A DNA stretch of 64,000 bases from Nymphaea colorata (Eukaryota > Streptophyta > Magnoliopsida > Nymphaeales > Nymphaeaceae), in contig NC_045145.1 in the NCBI RefSeq assembly GCF_008831285.2, positions 22,070,802-22,134,801 of the forward strand, given 5' to 3'. This document shows positions 46,001-57,016 of the stretch, piece after piece. The position numbers and the translations under genes were made by a program. The notes beneath the pieces were generated by a model. It was not told the origin of the DNA. It worked only from the letters and a program-made list of their open reading frames with translations, and searched no databases. The first letter of the stretch is position 1. Each line of letters starts with the position of its first letter.

Positions 46001-48173
46001 GAAATGACACATGTAAATAACCAAGACAAAAAAAGAACAATAAGATGCACAATAAAATTTGTCAGAGTGGACTTGTGTAAATAAATTTGTGAGAGTGCAC
46101 ATAATTCAACTAATGACAAAATAAATGTCCAATAATATGTATAGAAGCAAATTCATTGAATTTAACTTTTCCCTGTCACAGTAGCAGAACATATTCAATT
46201 AGCCTAGTTTGTACCCAAAAAGAAAGAGGGATACTCAAGTGACACCTCGACATACAGCCATAAAGGTTTTATTAACATCCACCAAAGAACATCAATTGAC
46301 AACTCAAAATACAGACACAAAGGTTTTATTAACATCCACTTCACCATGCAAGACAAACAGCCATAGACAACTTCAAGGCAAGACAATTTCACATATCCGA
46401 TCAAAAAAGACCACCCAATACCAATACCAATGCTTCAGGAACCAGAAAAGAAGAAAACCACATGTAATAAGAAAGTCATCTCTCAAATAACAAATGAGAT
46501 ATTATGTCAGCCATAATCTTCTAGATTCTTATTAGTTGTGCAAACCAAATTATACTTAGAGGCATGGACATCAAGGCGACAAAAAAAAAAGGATCAAAAG
46601 CAAGAAAACTAAACCATTAACACATTGCAGAACACAATACCAAAATATATTAGTTACCCTTCGAAAGTAAGCAGAATTCCCTGAAGTACAGATTTGAAAG
46701 CACGTGCAACAGTCCAAATTGGGAGCAGCAAGCCATAAAGCAATCTAGGTCAGAATTTGTTGGAACTGACAAGGAACTGAACTGAGCATCTCACTAGCCT
46801 TGGGATATACAATCATGATGCTGAAACTTGAGAGTACTAGCACAGAGTAGTTCTAGAGGACAGCAGTAGCAACTGCAACAAGATATCAATATGCAATATG
46901 CAGAGAAACAGCCATTAATTACTAATAACTTAACCATAGAAAACATCTTTTCTTCATGTTTTCAAGAACACATGCCAAATCAAACCACTAATAAACTACC
47001 ACAAATTTTGAAGATCCTCCCGTTCTTAGCAGAGGCAACTGAACTAAGAACTATGCCTTTTCATGGCAAATCAAATTATTGATTGTAACCAGGATTCTAT
47101 TTAATGGTCCATTCCAGTAGCTAAAATCTTCTAGTTTCCGTCAGGCAGTAATGAATAAGAATAGATGAGACAGGAATAAAAGCACGACATCTACAAATGG
47201 CTTTAGTATAGCAGCCAATAGTAATTGTTCCAGTATCAAGGAGATACAGATAAAGTTCGCTCTTTTTCGGATACTTCCTTCTAAAATCATTGCAAAGAAA
47301 TCAAGCAAAAATGAAATTGGTTCGGTTTGAAACAAAATAAAAAAAAGGGTAAATGGCTCAGAAGAAACTAACTTGGGTTCTTATTTGTTATCATTGTTGT
47401 GCCACCAAAGCTGCAAGCAACTGGAGAAGCTCCATTCTGTTGATAGCTGCAACCTACCACAACCTTAACAAAGACAAAAAGATTTCTGAGGCATATCTCT
47501 CGTTTACGAAGTAATCAATCTGTATGAATGGGTGAAAAGGGAACCAAACTGGCACACCTGTGACCTTTATGACGCCCAAAAGGATGGACGAGGAGAACAG
47601 CAAACAGGTCGAGTTCTTCAAGCTGAAGAAGAATGCTATTCTAGTGCACCCACGAATCACCGCCGCTGCTGCTGAATGAACTACACTATGGGTGGGCCCT
47701 GCCCCGATGACGAGCTCCTCGCGCAGCGGCCTCCTCCTCTGGGACTGCAAGCCCCTTCCTCCCCTGCCAGCACCGCCTCCTTTGGGATTGCGAGCCCCTT
47801 CCTCGCCGGAGCTGCTGCTCTCCTCCTTCGAGACTGCGAGTGCGAGCCCCTTCCTCACCCATTGCCTCCTCTTGAGTTCTGACTTCTCTCAGGCGCCAGC
47901 CATTGAAGACTCCCTTCGGAAGAACAGCAAAAAGAAGAGACTCGACTCGAGGAGTCGAGAGAAGAAAACTGAAAACCTTAAGTCATTTCTATTTGAGAAA
48001 AAAAAATTCTTGTCGGGCTTTTCTGGCCCCCGACAATCACAGTCATGGGCCCGAGCCCGACCCGTTAATTACTGGGCAGGGCCAGGCCCAATAGAGTGAG
48101 CCCAAAAATCAATATTTCAAGGCCCGAGCCGGGCCGGGTATTGGGTACCGGGCGGTAACCCGGCCCAGGCTTA
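43021..48173 (-). mobile_element. hAT transposon, 5.15 kb, perfect 8-bp target duplication
   Basis: Flanked by CATATATT at 43013-43020 and 48174-48181. Ends TAAGGCGAGGCATCGGGCC (left) and, reverse-complemented, TAAGCCTGGGCCGGG (right); subterminal regions are rich in GGCCCGGGCC motifs as in the element 6950-7958. It carries a decayed transposase on the minus strand. Bases 46060-47450 are A+T-rich without a recognisable gene. Bases 47580-48050 are G+C-rich and may include captured host sequence. Size and gene content mark it as a formerly autonomous copy. Confidence 0.9.
44110..45854 (-). pseudogene. hAT transposase pseudogene (BED finger to dimerisation domain)
   Basis: Read right to left. 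45854-45474: BED zinc finger (KCKHCGERLKAG...HFNRHINSC). About 45470-44940: catalytic core with SLTFDMWTS, TITADNCSTND, HIRCGAYILNLMVQDGM and TRxNSTY, where the Trp of TRWNSTY is a stop. 44921-44625: DEWSYATTLCQFLKLSYNVT region. 44567-44331 and on to about 44150: C-terminal hAT dimerisation domain (NFNILNWWKANESKYRVLSKMARDILAIPIST). At least five in-frame stops are present. The order fits Ac/RICESLEEPER-like plant hAT transposases. No active product is expected. Confidence 0.9.
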
Positions 48174-48181
48174 CATATATT

Positions 48182-48340
48182 GTCTAATTTAAGTAAGAAA
48201 AGTTGCACCATGATTCTTTTGAAGAGGCATTTGATTCTATAAATTTTTGAAGTAGCTGAAATTAGCATGGATAAATTTCTGTATGGAGTAACTTTAGATG
48301 TCATTGCTCACCTGGTTCTACATGCCCTCTATATGAGAGC
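48182..48340 (+). promoter_or_regulatory. MMP-G core promoter
   Basis: Second half of the duplicated conserved block (48182-48271) and TATA-like CTATATGAG at 48328-48336, one base off the CTATATAAG of A, D and E. The first ATG after it is 48366. The hAT insertion separates it from DNA further upstream. Confidence 0.5.
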
Positions 48341-48365
48341 AATGTTTTCTTTGCTGTATTTCCCC

Positions 48366-48597
48366 ATGATCAAGTTCCTCCATATGCCCAAAATGGTTTC
48401 TACATTACCCTTTGCTGCAATCCTCATGTTTCTGGTCCAGACCAACTATATGGCGTGGGCTTCTGGTCACAATAACAACTTCCATTACCAAGCAGGGGCA
48501 GAATTCCTGCAACTTTCTGCCAATGGCAGAGGACAAAGCCATGAAGTGCTTCCCTCCCTAAAAAGATATCTTCAACATTTTGGCTACTTGGACATGG
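48366..48597 (+). pseudogene. MMP-G: signal peptide and partial propeptide, fused to LINE sequence
   Basis: Frame opens at ATG 48366 with the family signal peptide (MPKMVSTLPFAAILMFLVQ) and propeptide start (EVLPSLKRYLQHFGYLDM), then passes at about 48597 into LINE-derived DNA and stops at 48648. The chimeric frame has 94 codons with 17 foreign C-terminal residues. Cysteine switch and catalytic domain are absent. If transcribed it would encode a short secreted peptide, but nothing shows that it is. Confidence 0.85.
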
Positions 48598-51500
48598 TCC
48601 CCTCCCTCTCCTACTTGGTTGTCTGGTCCCATCGCCGGACCTTCTGTTAGTCCCATCTCGCCTGATAGGTTGCCACCTATTTCTCCTTTGTTAGATGATG
48701 AATTGGGCATTTCCCTTACGGACGTGCTTGTCTCTCTTAGGGTCTCGCTTCCACAGGAACAACTGGATTTTTTGTTTGTTGCCACTATTGCGCCGGCCTC
48801 CCACTCTAGCCTTGCCAAGTTGTGATGGGAATTGCTTAGGATCAGGGCATTCGCGACCTCCATCCTCCCTCCTAGTGATGCTAGGACGGCTAGGTGTGCG
48901 TCGCTTCAAAAGGTTTCCCCATGAAGGTTGCTTGTTGGAATGTGTGTGGCCTGAGTGCCCGTTATCAGTGTAGATACATCTCTTCTTCGGTCCGGCATCA
49001 TGAGTCTTCCTTGCTTATTGTCGTGGAGACCAAGCTGTCTGTGGTATCTCATGCTTGCATTCGCACTTTATTACATCGATCATCATTTGGGTACTTTTCG
49101 GCTAATGGTGTCGTTGGCAGCATTCTACTGGCTTGGTCTCTGCCTCTTGCATGGGTGGTTGTGCATGTTGGTAAGTTCTCTATTTCGGTCATCCTCGATG
49201 GTCTCTGGTCCAATGGCCCGGTCTTAATTACTGTGGTATGGCCCTTGCGTTGGGGCCTTGTGTGACCAACTGTGGACTGAACTTCATCATGCTCTTGAGC
49301 TTGCTTCTTTACCATGACTTTTGGCATGAGACTTTAATTACCTCTTTAGCCCTCTGACTCCCCTCTCCTATCACTTTTGGTCTGTCTATGTTTGTCATTC
49401 GCTCGTTTGTTGATGAGTTCGACCTTTTCGACGTGTCTTTGAATAATGGTAAGTTTACTTGGTCCAATAATAAAAATCCTCCCATTCTCCGAAGGTTGGA
49501 CCATGTCTTCCTCTCGTCTAAGTTGTTCTCTGCTTTTTCCTCGTCGTCCTTGGTCTTAGGACCAAAACATTTGTCTGATCATGCTTCGCTATTACTTTCT
49601 TTGTTTTGGGCTAGAGCTGGAACCGGGTGCACCCTGTTCTGCTTTGAGATTTGGTGGCTCCGGGATGAGTCCTTTGTTCATGTCATCCCTAGGTGGTGGG
49701 CTTGCACGATCATTGGTAGATGGGCTGCTTTTAGGCTCTCGCGTAAGCTGCATTGCATCAAGTGTGAGGTTATTGCTTGGAAACGTTTTTGGAGCGACAA
49801 ATTTTCTGAGGTGACCGTTTGGGATGAGGAGATTATGTCTTTCCAGTCATCTGACAATTTTTCTACGGATCAGTTTTCTCGTCTCATTTGTCTCCAGTGT
49901 CTTGCTCATGAGTGGCGGATTAGGGAATCCATCCACTGGTAGCAGCGTTCTAGGTTGGGTTGACTTTTGCCTGGAGACCAAAATTCTTGTTTCTTCTACT
50001 TGACTGCCTCTCAAAGACACCGTCAGGCGTTGCTCCAGTCCATGGTTATTGGGCACAGGGAATTTTTTTGGTGATGACATCCTCCCTGCTTTGACCACTC
50101 ATTTCTGTGAATTCTACTTTAAACCTCTTCGCTTTTGTTGCCCGCTGCCAGACATTTACCTCTCATCATTCTCGGTCTCTTGCGCGGCCACTCTTGAGCG
50201 GCCCTTCCTACACTACAAGAAATCAAGAATGTTGTTTGGGCCCTTGGCTTGGTAAGGCGCTTGGCATTGATAGTTTTCCTATTGAGTTTTTTCGCAGCTT
50301 TTGGGGGGGCTTATAGTGTCGATGTGTTCGAGTTTTGTGATGAATTTGCCTCCAACTCTATCTTTCTTAAGGAGTTTAACCAAGCCACTTGTGTCTTGGT
50401 GCCTAAGCATCTTAACCCTACGGACGTCAGCCACTTTCGCCCGATCTCCATCTTAAGCACTTCCTACAAGATTATTGCTAAGTTGATTTCTATGCGGCTT
50501 GCACCTGTTATGCTTTCTAACTTCAAACCCTTTCATGTTGCGTTCATCAAGGGTCGGCATTTGCATGACGCTGTTGTCCTAGCCAAAGAGGTTGTTCATT
50601 CCCTCTATTGTTTGTGTCTTCCCTCATTCATCCCTAAGTTGGATATTTCCAAGGCCTTAATTCAATTAGTTGGGAGTTCCTATTTGACTTCCTCAACCGC
50701 ATTGCTTTTGGTCCATCGTTTCGTTAGTGGATTGTCTCGCTTGTCACTGGGCCCAGCTTGCGGTCTCCTTCAATGGGATGTGTGGCGAATTCTTCTATCT
50801 CGGTCGTGGCTTCCGTCAGAGTTGTCCACTTTCACCATTGTTTTTCAACTTAGTTGCTGAGTGCTTTTCTGCCTTATTTCGTCACACTGTACTCGTTGGC
50901 TTCATCACTTCACATTCACTCCCCCACTTGCAAGCCTTCTTCCCCCTCCAATATGCTCATGACTTTCTTTTGATTGGCACTGCTTCTCACTAATAGATTG
51001 TGAGAACTTGGCTCATCCTTCGAGTTTTTGAGCACATCTTAAGTCTTTTTATTAATTCCTCCAAGTGTCACATTTCTCTCGTTCATGCATACCCGGTCAC
51101 AGTGCTTCTTGCGGAAGCTTGTTTTGGTTGTAAGGATATTGGCCTGCCCATGGACTACTTGGGTCTTCAGATTACGTTGTCGCCTCCTACGCCCTCCTTT
51201 TGAGATGGAGTGGAGCAAAAACTATTGGATCGCCTCCATTGTTGGCAGGAAAAGCTACTTTTCCTCCCAGGATGTATTGCCCTTGCTAAACATTATCTTG
51301 TGTATGTTCCTCTTCATGCCTTGGCAGTCTTTCGGCCTCATGTGGTTGTACTAAGAAGGTTTGACAAAATCATTCGAAACTTTATTTGGGATGGTGATCG
51401 CCCTTTGGATTGCCTTGCGCGTTGTGATATGGTTGTCCTTCCTCGTCTTCTTGGGGGTGTTGGGGTTACCAACGTTAGTCGGATGTGTGAGTCTTCTTTA

Positions 51501-52410
51501 TGTTCTTGGTGATGGCGTCCGGCAACTGAGCTTTCTTTCATCTTCCTTTTCATTTGTTTCAAATATGACATGTCTTCCACTAGTAATTGGAATATTTCCA
51601 TTCCTCACAAGTTTCCTTCACAATTTTGGTGTGGCCTGCTTTCTGCTCTTTCCTTTTTCGTACACTTTGCTAACCTCCCTCCGCTCACCCCCCCCCCCCC
51701 ATCTTGGCCTTTTTTGCCCTCCTGTGATTTCACTTTTTCTTCTTGTTACCTTGCCTCCTTTGGTTCTTCTATTGCGTCACTCCCACCCTGGTTCCCTGGT
51801 CCCTCTCTTTGTGCCATTGCCTTTGTCTGGCTTCTTCTTACTGGTCACATCAATACTTTTGACTACATACAGCGCCTTAGTATTAGTTTAGCTAACCAAT
51901 GTCCCATCTGTCTCGCCATAGCTGAGTCTCGTATTCACCTTTTTACCTCATGTTCTTGCTTCTATAGTGTTTTTGTATCTGCATGGCCTTCCTTTGTTAG
52001 TAACCTTCCGGACTCACCCTCTATTCACTATTTTTTTTCTCTTTTGTCCTTCCTCCCACATGTTTTTTTCCTGAGGTCATGTTTGGAGGTTGTGGCCCAT
52101 TTTCTCTTGGTGACACATTTGGGAGGAGCGCAACAACAGGGTCTTTATGGGTACCTTCATATCGTCGAAGTCTGTAGCACGCCTTGTGCAGGGGGATGTC
52201 CACTTTGCTATTCGGCTACAGCGCCGTTCTTCGTTTACTACTGCTGGGTAACTCGGCCGTCCCATCTGTTAACTATCTCTCCACCCCTCTTATTATGTTT
52301 TATTGTGTTGCTAACTTATATATTTTGTTCTTTTATTTTGCTTTTGTGGTTTGTTCTTGTAGTTAGGGGACTTATTGTCTCCAAATTTTGTTATATATTT
52401 CCATTTTAAC
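48598..52410 (+). mobile_element. Decayed L1-type LINE (ORF2 endonuclease, RT, zinc-binding C-terminus)
   Basis: Endonuclease at 48894-49610: KVACWNVCGLSARYQ, VVETKL, then LNNGKFTWSN, RRLDHVF and LSDHASLLL in later pieces. RT at 50249-51203: FRPISILSTSYKIIAKLISMRL, FIKGRHLHDAV, PKLDISKA, GRGFRQSCPLSPLFFNLV and AHDFLLIGTA, where the catalytic YADD has become YAHD. The tail at 51570-52000 has the plant LINE zf-RVT region (CPICLAIAESRIHLFTSC). Frameshifts and stops break it into at least seven pieces. ORF1 is missing and no poly-A tail or target duplication is visible, so the borders at 48598 and about 52410 are homology breaks. Confidence 0.88.
51682..51696. repeat. Poly-C tract
   Basis: Run of about 13 C residues inside the LINE; may be a sequencing- or replication-unstable site and could affect frame. 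Confidence 0.7.
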
Positions 52411-53870
52411 GGCTTTCTCTCTCTCTTTCTCTCTCTTTGCTATATATATGTATATATCCCACGTGCATGTACACATTCAATAGATACGGATCCTGACAAC
52501 AGCAATCTATTTGAGACAAACGGAAACAAAACTTTCAACTATTAAACATTAAGCCGTTGACAAATGAGACATTAACAAATGGCCATAACCCATTAACAAA
52601 TGGGTACTAAATTTTGACCATCTTCAAATCCATGCACATGACAAGTCTCAAACTTCTACCTCTCGAAGGAAATGTCAAACTGGTACAAAACTGCCCTTTG
52701 ATCAAAATAATCTCTTAAAAGATAAGAATTAAAAGAAATGTCATGTCCCCTCGACAGGGTTACGTGTGCAATTAGGATCAAGTCTCAAGATCTTCTCCCT
52801 CGTGACATCTGTTACTGAGATCGTCACGTTGCGTGCACAGGAGTTTGCATGCAACAAAATGTGCACTCAACAAAATAAGAAGGCAAGTTGGGGTATTTTT
52901 AGAATTTTTTTTATAAAAACGTGTAAATTTTTAAATTTTTAATATTTTCATTATCCTCTTTCCATCCTTCTAAAAGTATATATATATACACTTCATTGGG
53001 TCTATTTTATCATTACACATCCTTATGCATCCAAGGCATGTACTAACCAGTTTGGTTGTTACCTTGGTGATTATTTGTTGATTACATTTTCTAATCAAAT
53101 AATTCTATTTTGCTGTTTCTCTCTGTCTCTCCATTTGAATTAATATTTGTTGTCGGCAAGCTTTTTTTTCTCATTATATATATATATATATATATATATA
53201 GCTTCACGAATTTCTCCAGCATTAGTTTTGGACAACTGTTGTGCTTTTGAAGTTGATTGTCTGTAAGAAGAAAGAAAAGCAGAGCCCATAGAGATGATAA
53301 TATTATCTGATTTGGATCAGGATCTAACTGAACCATTCCAATAAAATAGGATACGAATAAAAAGGCAATTAATACCCAAGTAAGAAATCAGATAGGATTT
53401 GGATTTAAGAAATGATATCAGACTGGATTTGGGTTTGGATTTAGATATACATAAATGACTGATCTAATTCAAATTCAAATTCATAACAACATCGGTTTTA
53501 AATAAGTATCCAATACTCATAATCGGCCAGGGCCAGGATAAGAAATTGAGAGAGACAAAAAGGGCTATTAAAAAAATTGAAAGAGAGAGAAAAGTAAGAA
53601 AAGGTTAACGTGGTTCTGAGAAATCTCCTACTTCCATGATGTACCTCACCACTCTACTATCACCATGATGAGATTTCCACTATCAAGGTACCACATTACA
53701 GTCATGCGAAATTGAGGAGATGTTTCTCCTTTATTTTAGTAAGGAAGTTACATTTGATTTTATCTTGAAGACATTCTTCCTGCGCAAAATCGGTGACATG
53801 CTTGGAGTTGCCAGATTTGCTCCATCCTTGAGTAGGCGTGGATTTGGTTTATAGGCAGCAATTGCTCGCC
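52411..53870. other. Composite unit flank before MMP-H
   Basis: No gene seen. Bases 52450-52757 match the end of the MMP-A/E type 3' flank (6760-8052, 36900-37195) and carry the empty hAT site at 52659-52666. At about 52757 it switches to the MMP-F/I type flank (40396, 58345). TA run at 53174-53200. Bases 53300-53870 repeat at 58860-59455, including a diverged TCCGAAT-type repeat. Confidence 0.6.
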
Positions 53871-54200
53871 GGCAACTCAACTTCAATGCTCTAAAAGCTG
53901 ACAGATAACCGCTGGCCACCATCTCACCGTCCAAGTTCTCAGAGTCGCCACAAAGTGGTTGTCATGGTCGCCAATTTGCATTTCACATTCTTCACGGTGA
54001 AGCACCCAAATTGTAGAAAGCCATTTGATGATCGTGGGGGAACGCTGGCACACTCAACCTATCCGCCGGTTGGCAAGAGTCACTATGATGCAGATGAAAT
54101 ATGGGTGATCGACCATCAGAAATTGGCAGAAATGGAGGGATCGAGAGACCTGCAATCTCTCGCCCTTCATGAGATCGGCCATCTTCTGGGGTTGGCTCTC
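53871..54200 (+). pseudogene. MMP-H: catalytic-domain fragment cut inside the zinc motif
   Basis: Readable from NRWPPSHRPS-like sequence near 53910 through the structural-zinc loop (HPNCRKPFDDRGGTLAHSTYPP), SHYDADEIWVIDHQKLAEM and LQSLALHEIGHLLGL, where homology stops at about 54197, just before the third zinc His. Propeptide and signal peptide are missing. The frame continues into foreign sequence with repeats of KELKMERSSVV and ends at 54363. Not a functional protease. Confidence 0.88.
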
Positions 54201-55105
54201 TTAAGGAAAGGGACGACTCTACCAAAGAAAGGCTCAACAGTAAAAGAATTGAAGATGGAAAGAAGCTCAGTGGTAATGGTAAAAGAATTGAAGATGGAAA
54301 GAAGCTCAGTGGTAATGGCAAAAGAATTGAAGATGGAAAAAAGATACAAGAATCTCTCAAATTAAAGAAACTGCTCAAAACAAAATAGTAAAGAAATATG
54401 TTTACAACAGTTCAAATGGAACCTTGATAAATAGAAAAGCAATGGAACCTTGTTAAATAGAAAAGCCTTAATTTACGAAGCAGGGTGAAGAAATAGAAAT
54501 AAAAAAATGATCTCTAGGGGATGTAAGTCAAATTGACTTAACCACGTAAACATGTCTTTGCTCTGCTCTTTCTTCTCTCTTTTATGGTATCAGAGCCAAC
54601 TTCAGGCCTTGTTTTAGCGTGTATTTCAGCAATCAAGACTGATAGCCATGGTGGATTGTCCAGCACCAACGTCAGAAAATTCAGGATCTTCAGACAATAC
54701 AAGTTCTGGTATGATTTTCACTTCTCCACTTATGCAATACCCCATCAATTTACAACATTTCTTAAGCATCAAGCTTAATGCAGAAAACTACAAGATATGG
54801 TAATCTCAGTTTGTTCCTATCTTGATATCTTGTGATTTAATGGGGTTTTTTTATGGTTCTAATGTCACCCATATATGTGGGAAGTAGGACCGTAGTCAAC
54901 CAAGACTATGTTCAACTGCTTAGACAGGACCACCTGTTGTTAAGCTGGATCAAATGATCCTTACCAGAAAGCATTCACACTCAGATCGTAGAGCTGAAAT
55001 CCTCTGTTGAAGTATGGAAATATCTCACGTAGTCATACGCTGCTCATTCTAGGTCCAGAATTATGCAACTGAAGTCTGAGGTATGGGACATCAAGAAAGG
55101 GTAAA
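54201..55105 (+). mobile_element. Copia 5' fragment (LTR/leader, primer site, partial gag)
   Basis: Starts at the break in MMP-H (TGGCTCTCTT could be an LTR start). Primer site TGGTATCAGAGC at 54585-54596, then a gag relic (QHFLSIKLNAENYKIW near 54745-54800, LLSWIK near 54935, VEVWKYLT near 55007, SRIMQLKSE near 55055) with several stops. It is related to the gag at 61094. At about 55106 it switches to a minus-strand copia piece of another family. Confidence 0.75.
54240..54338. repeat. 39-bp tandem repeat, about 2.5 copies
   Basis: Unit GTAAAAGAATTGAAGATGGA plus 19 more bases, at 54240-54278 and 54279-54317 (nearly identical) and a partial third copy from 54318. Being 39 bp it preserves frame, so it reads as KELKMERSSVVM repeats after the MMP-H fragment. 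Confidence 0.9.
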
Positions 55106-55450
55106 GAAACATGCTTCTTTAGGAGTCGTAGCATCACATATATGCTCTAATAAGTCATTATCAATTGATACCTTAATTGGAAATAGAGTTTTTCCTGCTT
55201 TGATCATCCATTTCTTTTTAGCTTCCTCATCGACAGGAATATTTGTGTCTAATCCCAATACTATCTCTCATAATTCCTGTCCTAGAAAATACGACTCCAT
55301 GCAAGATTTCCAATAGCCATAATTGCTATTGTTAAGCTTCTCAATATTGTTTAATGCAACCACTAATGCCATCATAATTTCTGAATATAATTGGCTCAAT
55401 TAATCTCACTAGTAAACTGGCCTTTGATGTAACCTCGCTCTGATACCACT
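55106..55450 (-). pseudogene. Copia gag 5' fragment, minus strand
   Basis: Parallels 11990-12324: gag N-terminus read backward (NNYGYWKSCMESYFLGQEL near 55318-55260) and primer site GCTCTGATACCA at 55437-55448. The rest of the element is missing to the left, replaced by the plus-strand copia fragment. Confidence 0.8.
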
Positions 55451-56028
55451 TGTTGAAAAGACGAATGTGGGCTCAAGATATAACTTAGATCCAAACCCAA
55501 ATTTATGCGAAGAAAAACTGGCAGAGTCTCGACGTCCAAAATAATTCTCAATAATAAACTTAACAAAGTATACTTAGCAGGAATTTAATAACAACACCAA
55601 CAAAGTTCACAAATTGAACTTGACCAAGAAATGATGTAACATGTGCATCAACACTTAAACCACGAATAACTGTTTTTAACAATTAAATATTACATGAACA
55701 CCAAGAGTCTAAGGAAGACTCACAAGCTACCTCACTTACTAAAGAAGACACCCCTTGCTGTACTTGTATCACCCAAGCACCCACTCAACGCAATCCACTC
55801 AACAGACTTCTTTTTCACACACCTCACTATGCTCATCATCCCTATTTATAGGCATGTAAATAGGGATGAAGAAGTCGGTGGATGATGCTTCGACTGATTT
55901 CTACACTTTATATTTTTATTTATTATATATTTTTTTTCTTTAATGATTACATCCACCGAAAAAAGGAAGAGGCTTATAGCCTCTTGAGTTCTCTAGACTT
56001 TCCCAAGAGTTGGTGGTGACTCTTTACA
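55451..56028 (-). repeat. Copia 5' LTR, minus strand
   Basis: 578 bp, minus-strand TGTAAAGAGTCACC...CAACA, the fullest copy of the LTR also at 8082-8602 and 12325-12897. Right flank CCAGATAGG equals that at 12898. Confidence 0.9.
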
Positions 56029-57016
56029 CCAGATAGGTTTGAGGATAGTTTTAGGATAAAGGAATGATCTCGACAGATCTTTTGCCAGAAGGCTTTTGGT
56101 GGGGCTTTTGCCTAAAACTATCCAACGCGCGCTGGTATAGCCATTCCTTTTGATCTTCTTGGTTTTGATCATTTTAAATCAAATACTTTTTATTTTTTTT
56201 TCTCATGTTCTCAGTGTGATTGTGGATTTTCAGCCGCAAATCGACCGGATTTCAGTCGATTTTCACCCAAAACTGTAGACAGGATCGGCTATTGTTGTAG
56301 TTGATTTTCTAGCAATTTCACCTGTTTTTTTACCCTATTTCTTGTTGGATTCCTGTCACAGTTGTGATCTAGTGTATAACAACTGATTTGCATGTTAAAA
56401 CACCGTTTTCAGACTGGTTTTTGCCAGAAAATGCAGTGTTTTGTGCAGTTCTCCCCTCACAGAGAAACTTATGACACCCAATTTTTGGTGCGAAAGAGAT
56501 CACTTTTTTGGGTGATCCCATTGCCCAAGCAAGAGCTGCAGCTCCCCTCCTTCCCCAACCCCCTCTCCTTCCTTACACTAGAGTTTCAGTTGTCAGTGCC
56601 AAGCGGAGAGATCTTGAACTATGCTTTCTTTTTCTTTTCTTCTTCTTCTTTTTTCTTTTTTTTTTTGCAGAAACAACGTTGATTCAGGGTTACTTTTATA
56701 ATTTACTAAACCCTTTGTTCGACTGACCGAGACTTTGCCTGAAGTTAAAAAGTAGAGCGGCGATTTGTTAATCTCCCATGTCGGCTCATTGGAATTTTGT
56801 CAAATATTTAATTGAGGAGAAGGATGACCAAATAGTTGTTGTTTGAATCATTGAGAGTTGATCGTCACATAGTTAATCAGGATCCAGTAACTTGATCGAG
56901 TGCGTACTCATCATTTATTAATGTCATTACTTAACATATGGTGTGTGCTGCACAAACCAAAATGGTTCGTGGCCTTGTCACAAACACACAGAAATATATT
57001 GTCTAATTGAGAAAAG
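56029..57016. other. Unit flank before MMP-I
   Basis: No gene seen. Parallels 12898-13850 plus 20471-20555 and 37283-38260. Pyrimidine-rich tract at 56630-56666. Has the single TACTT (56928-56932) that is the empty site of the copia element 13851-20470. Confidence 0.6.

Noticed and set aside
47692-48099. 135-codon plus-strand frame rich in Pro, Leu and Ser
   Set aside because: G+C-rich sequence open in several frames on both strands; no domain seen. Mentioned only as part of a possible captured segment.
50207-50225. CACTACAAGAAATC resembles a CACTA-transposon end
   Set aside because: It lies within readable LINE coding sequence and has no partner end.
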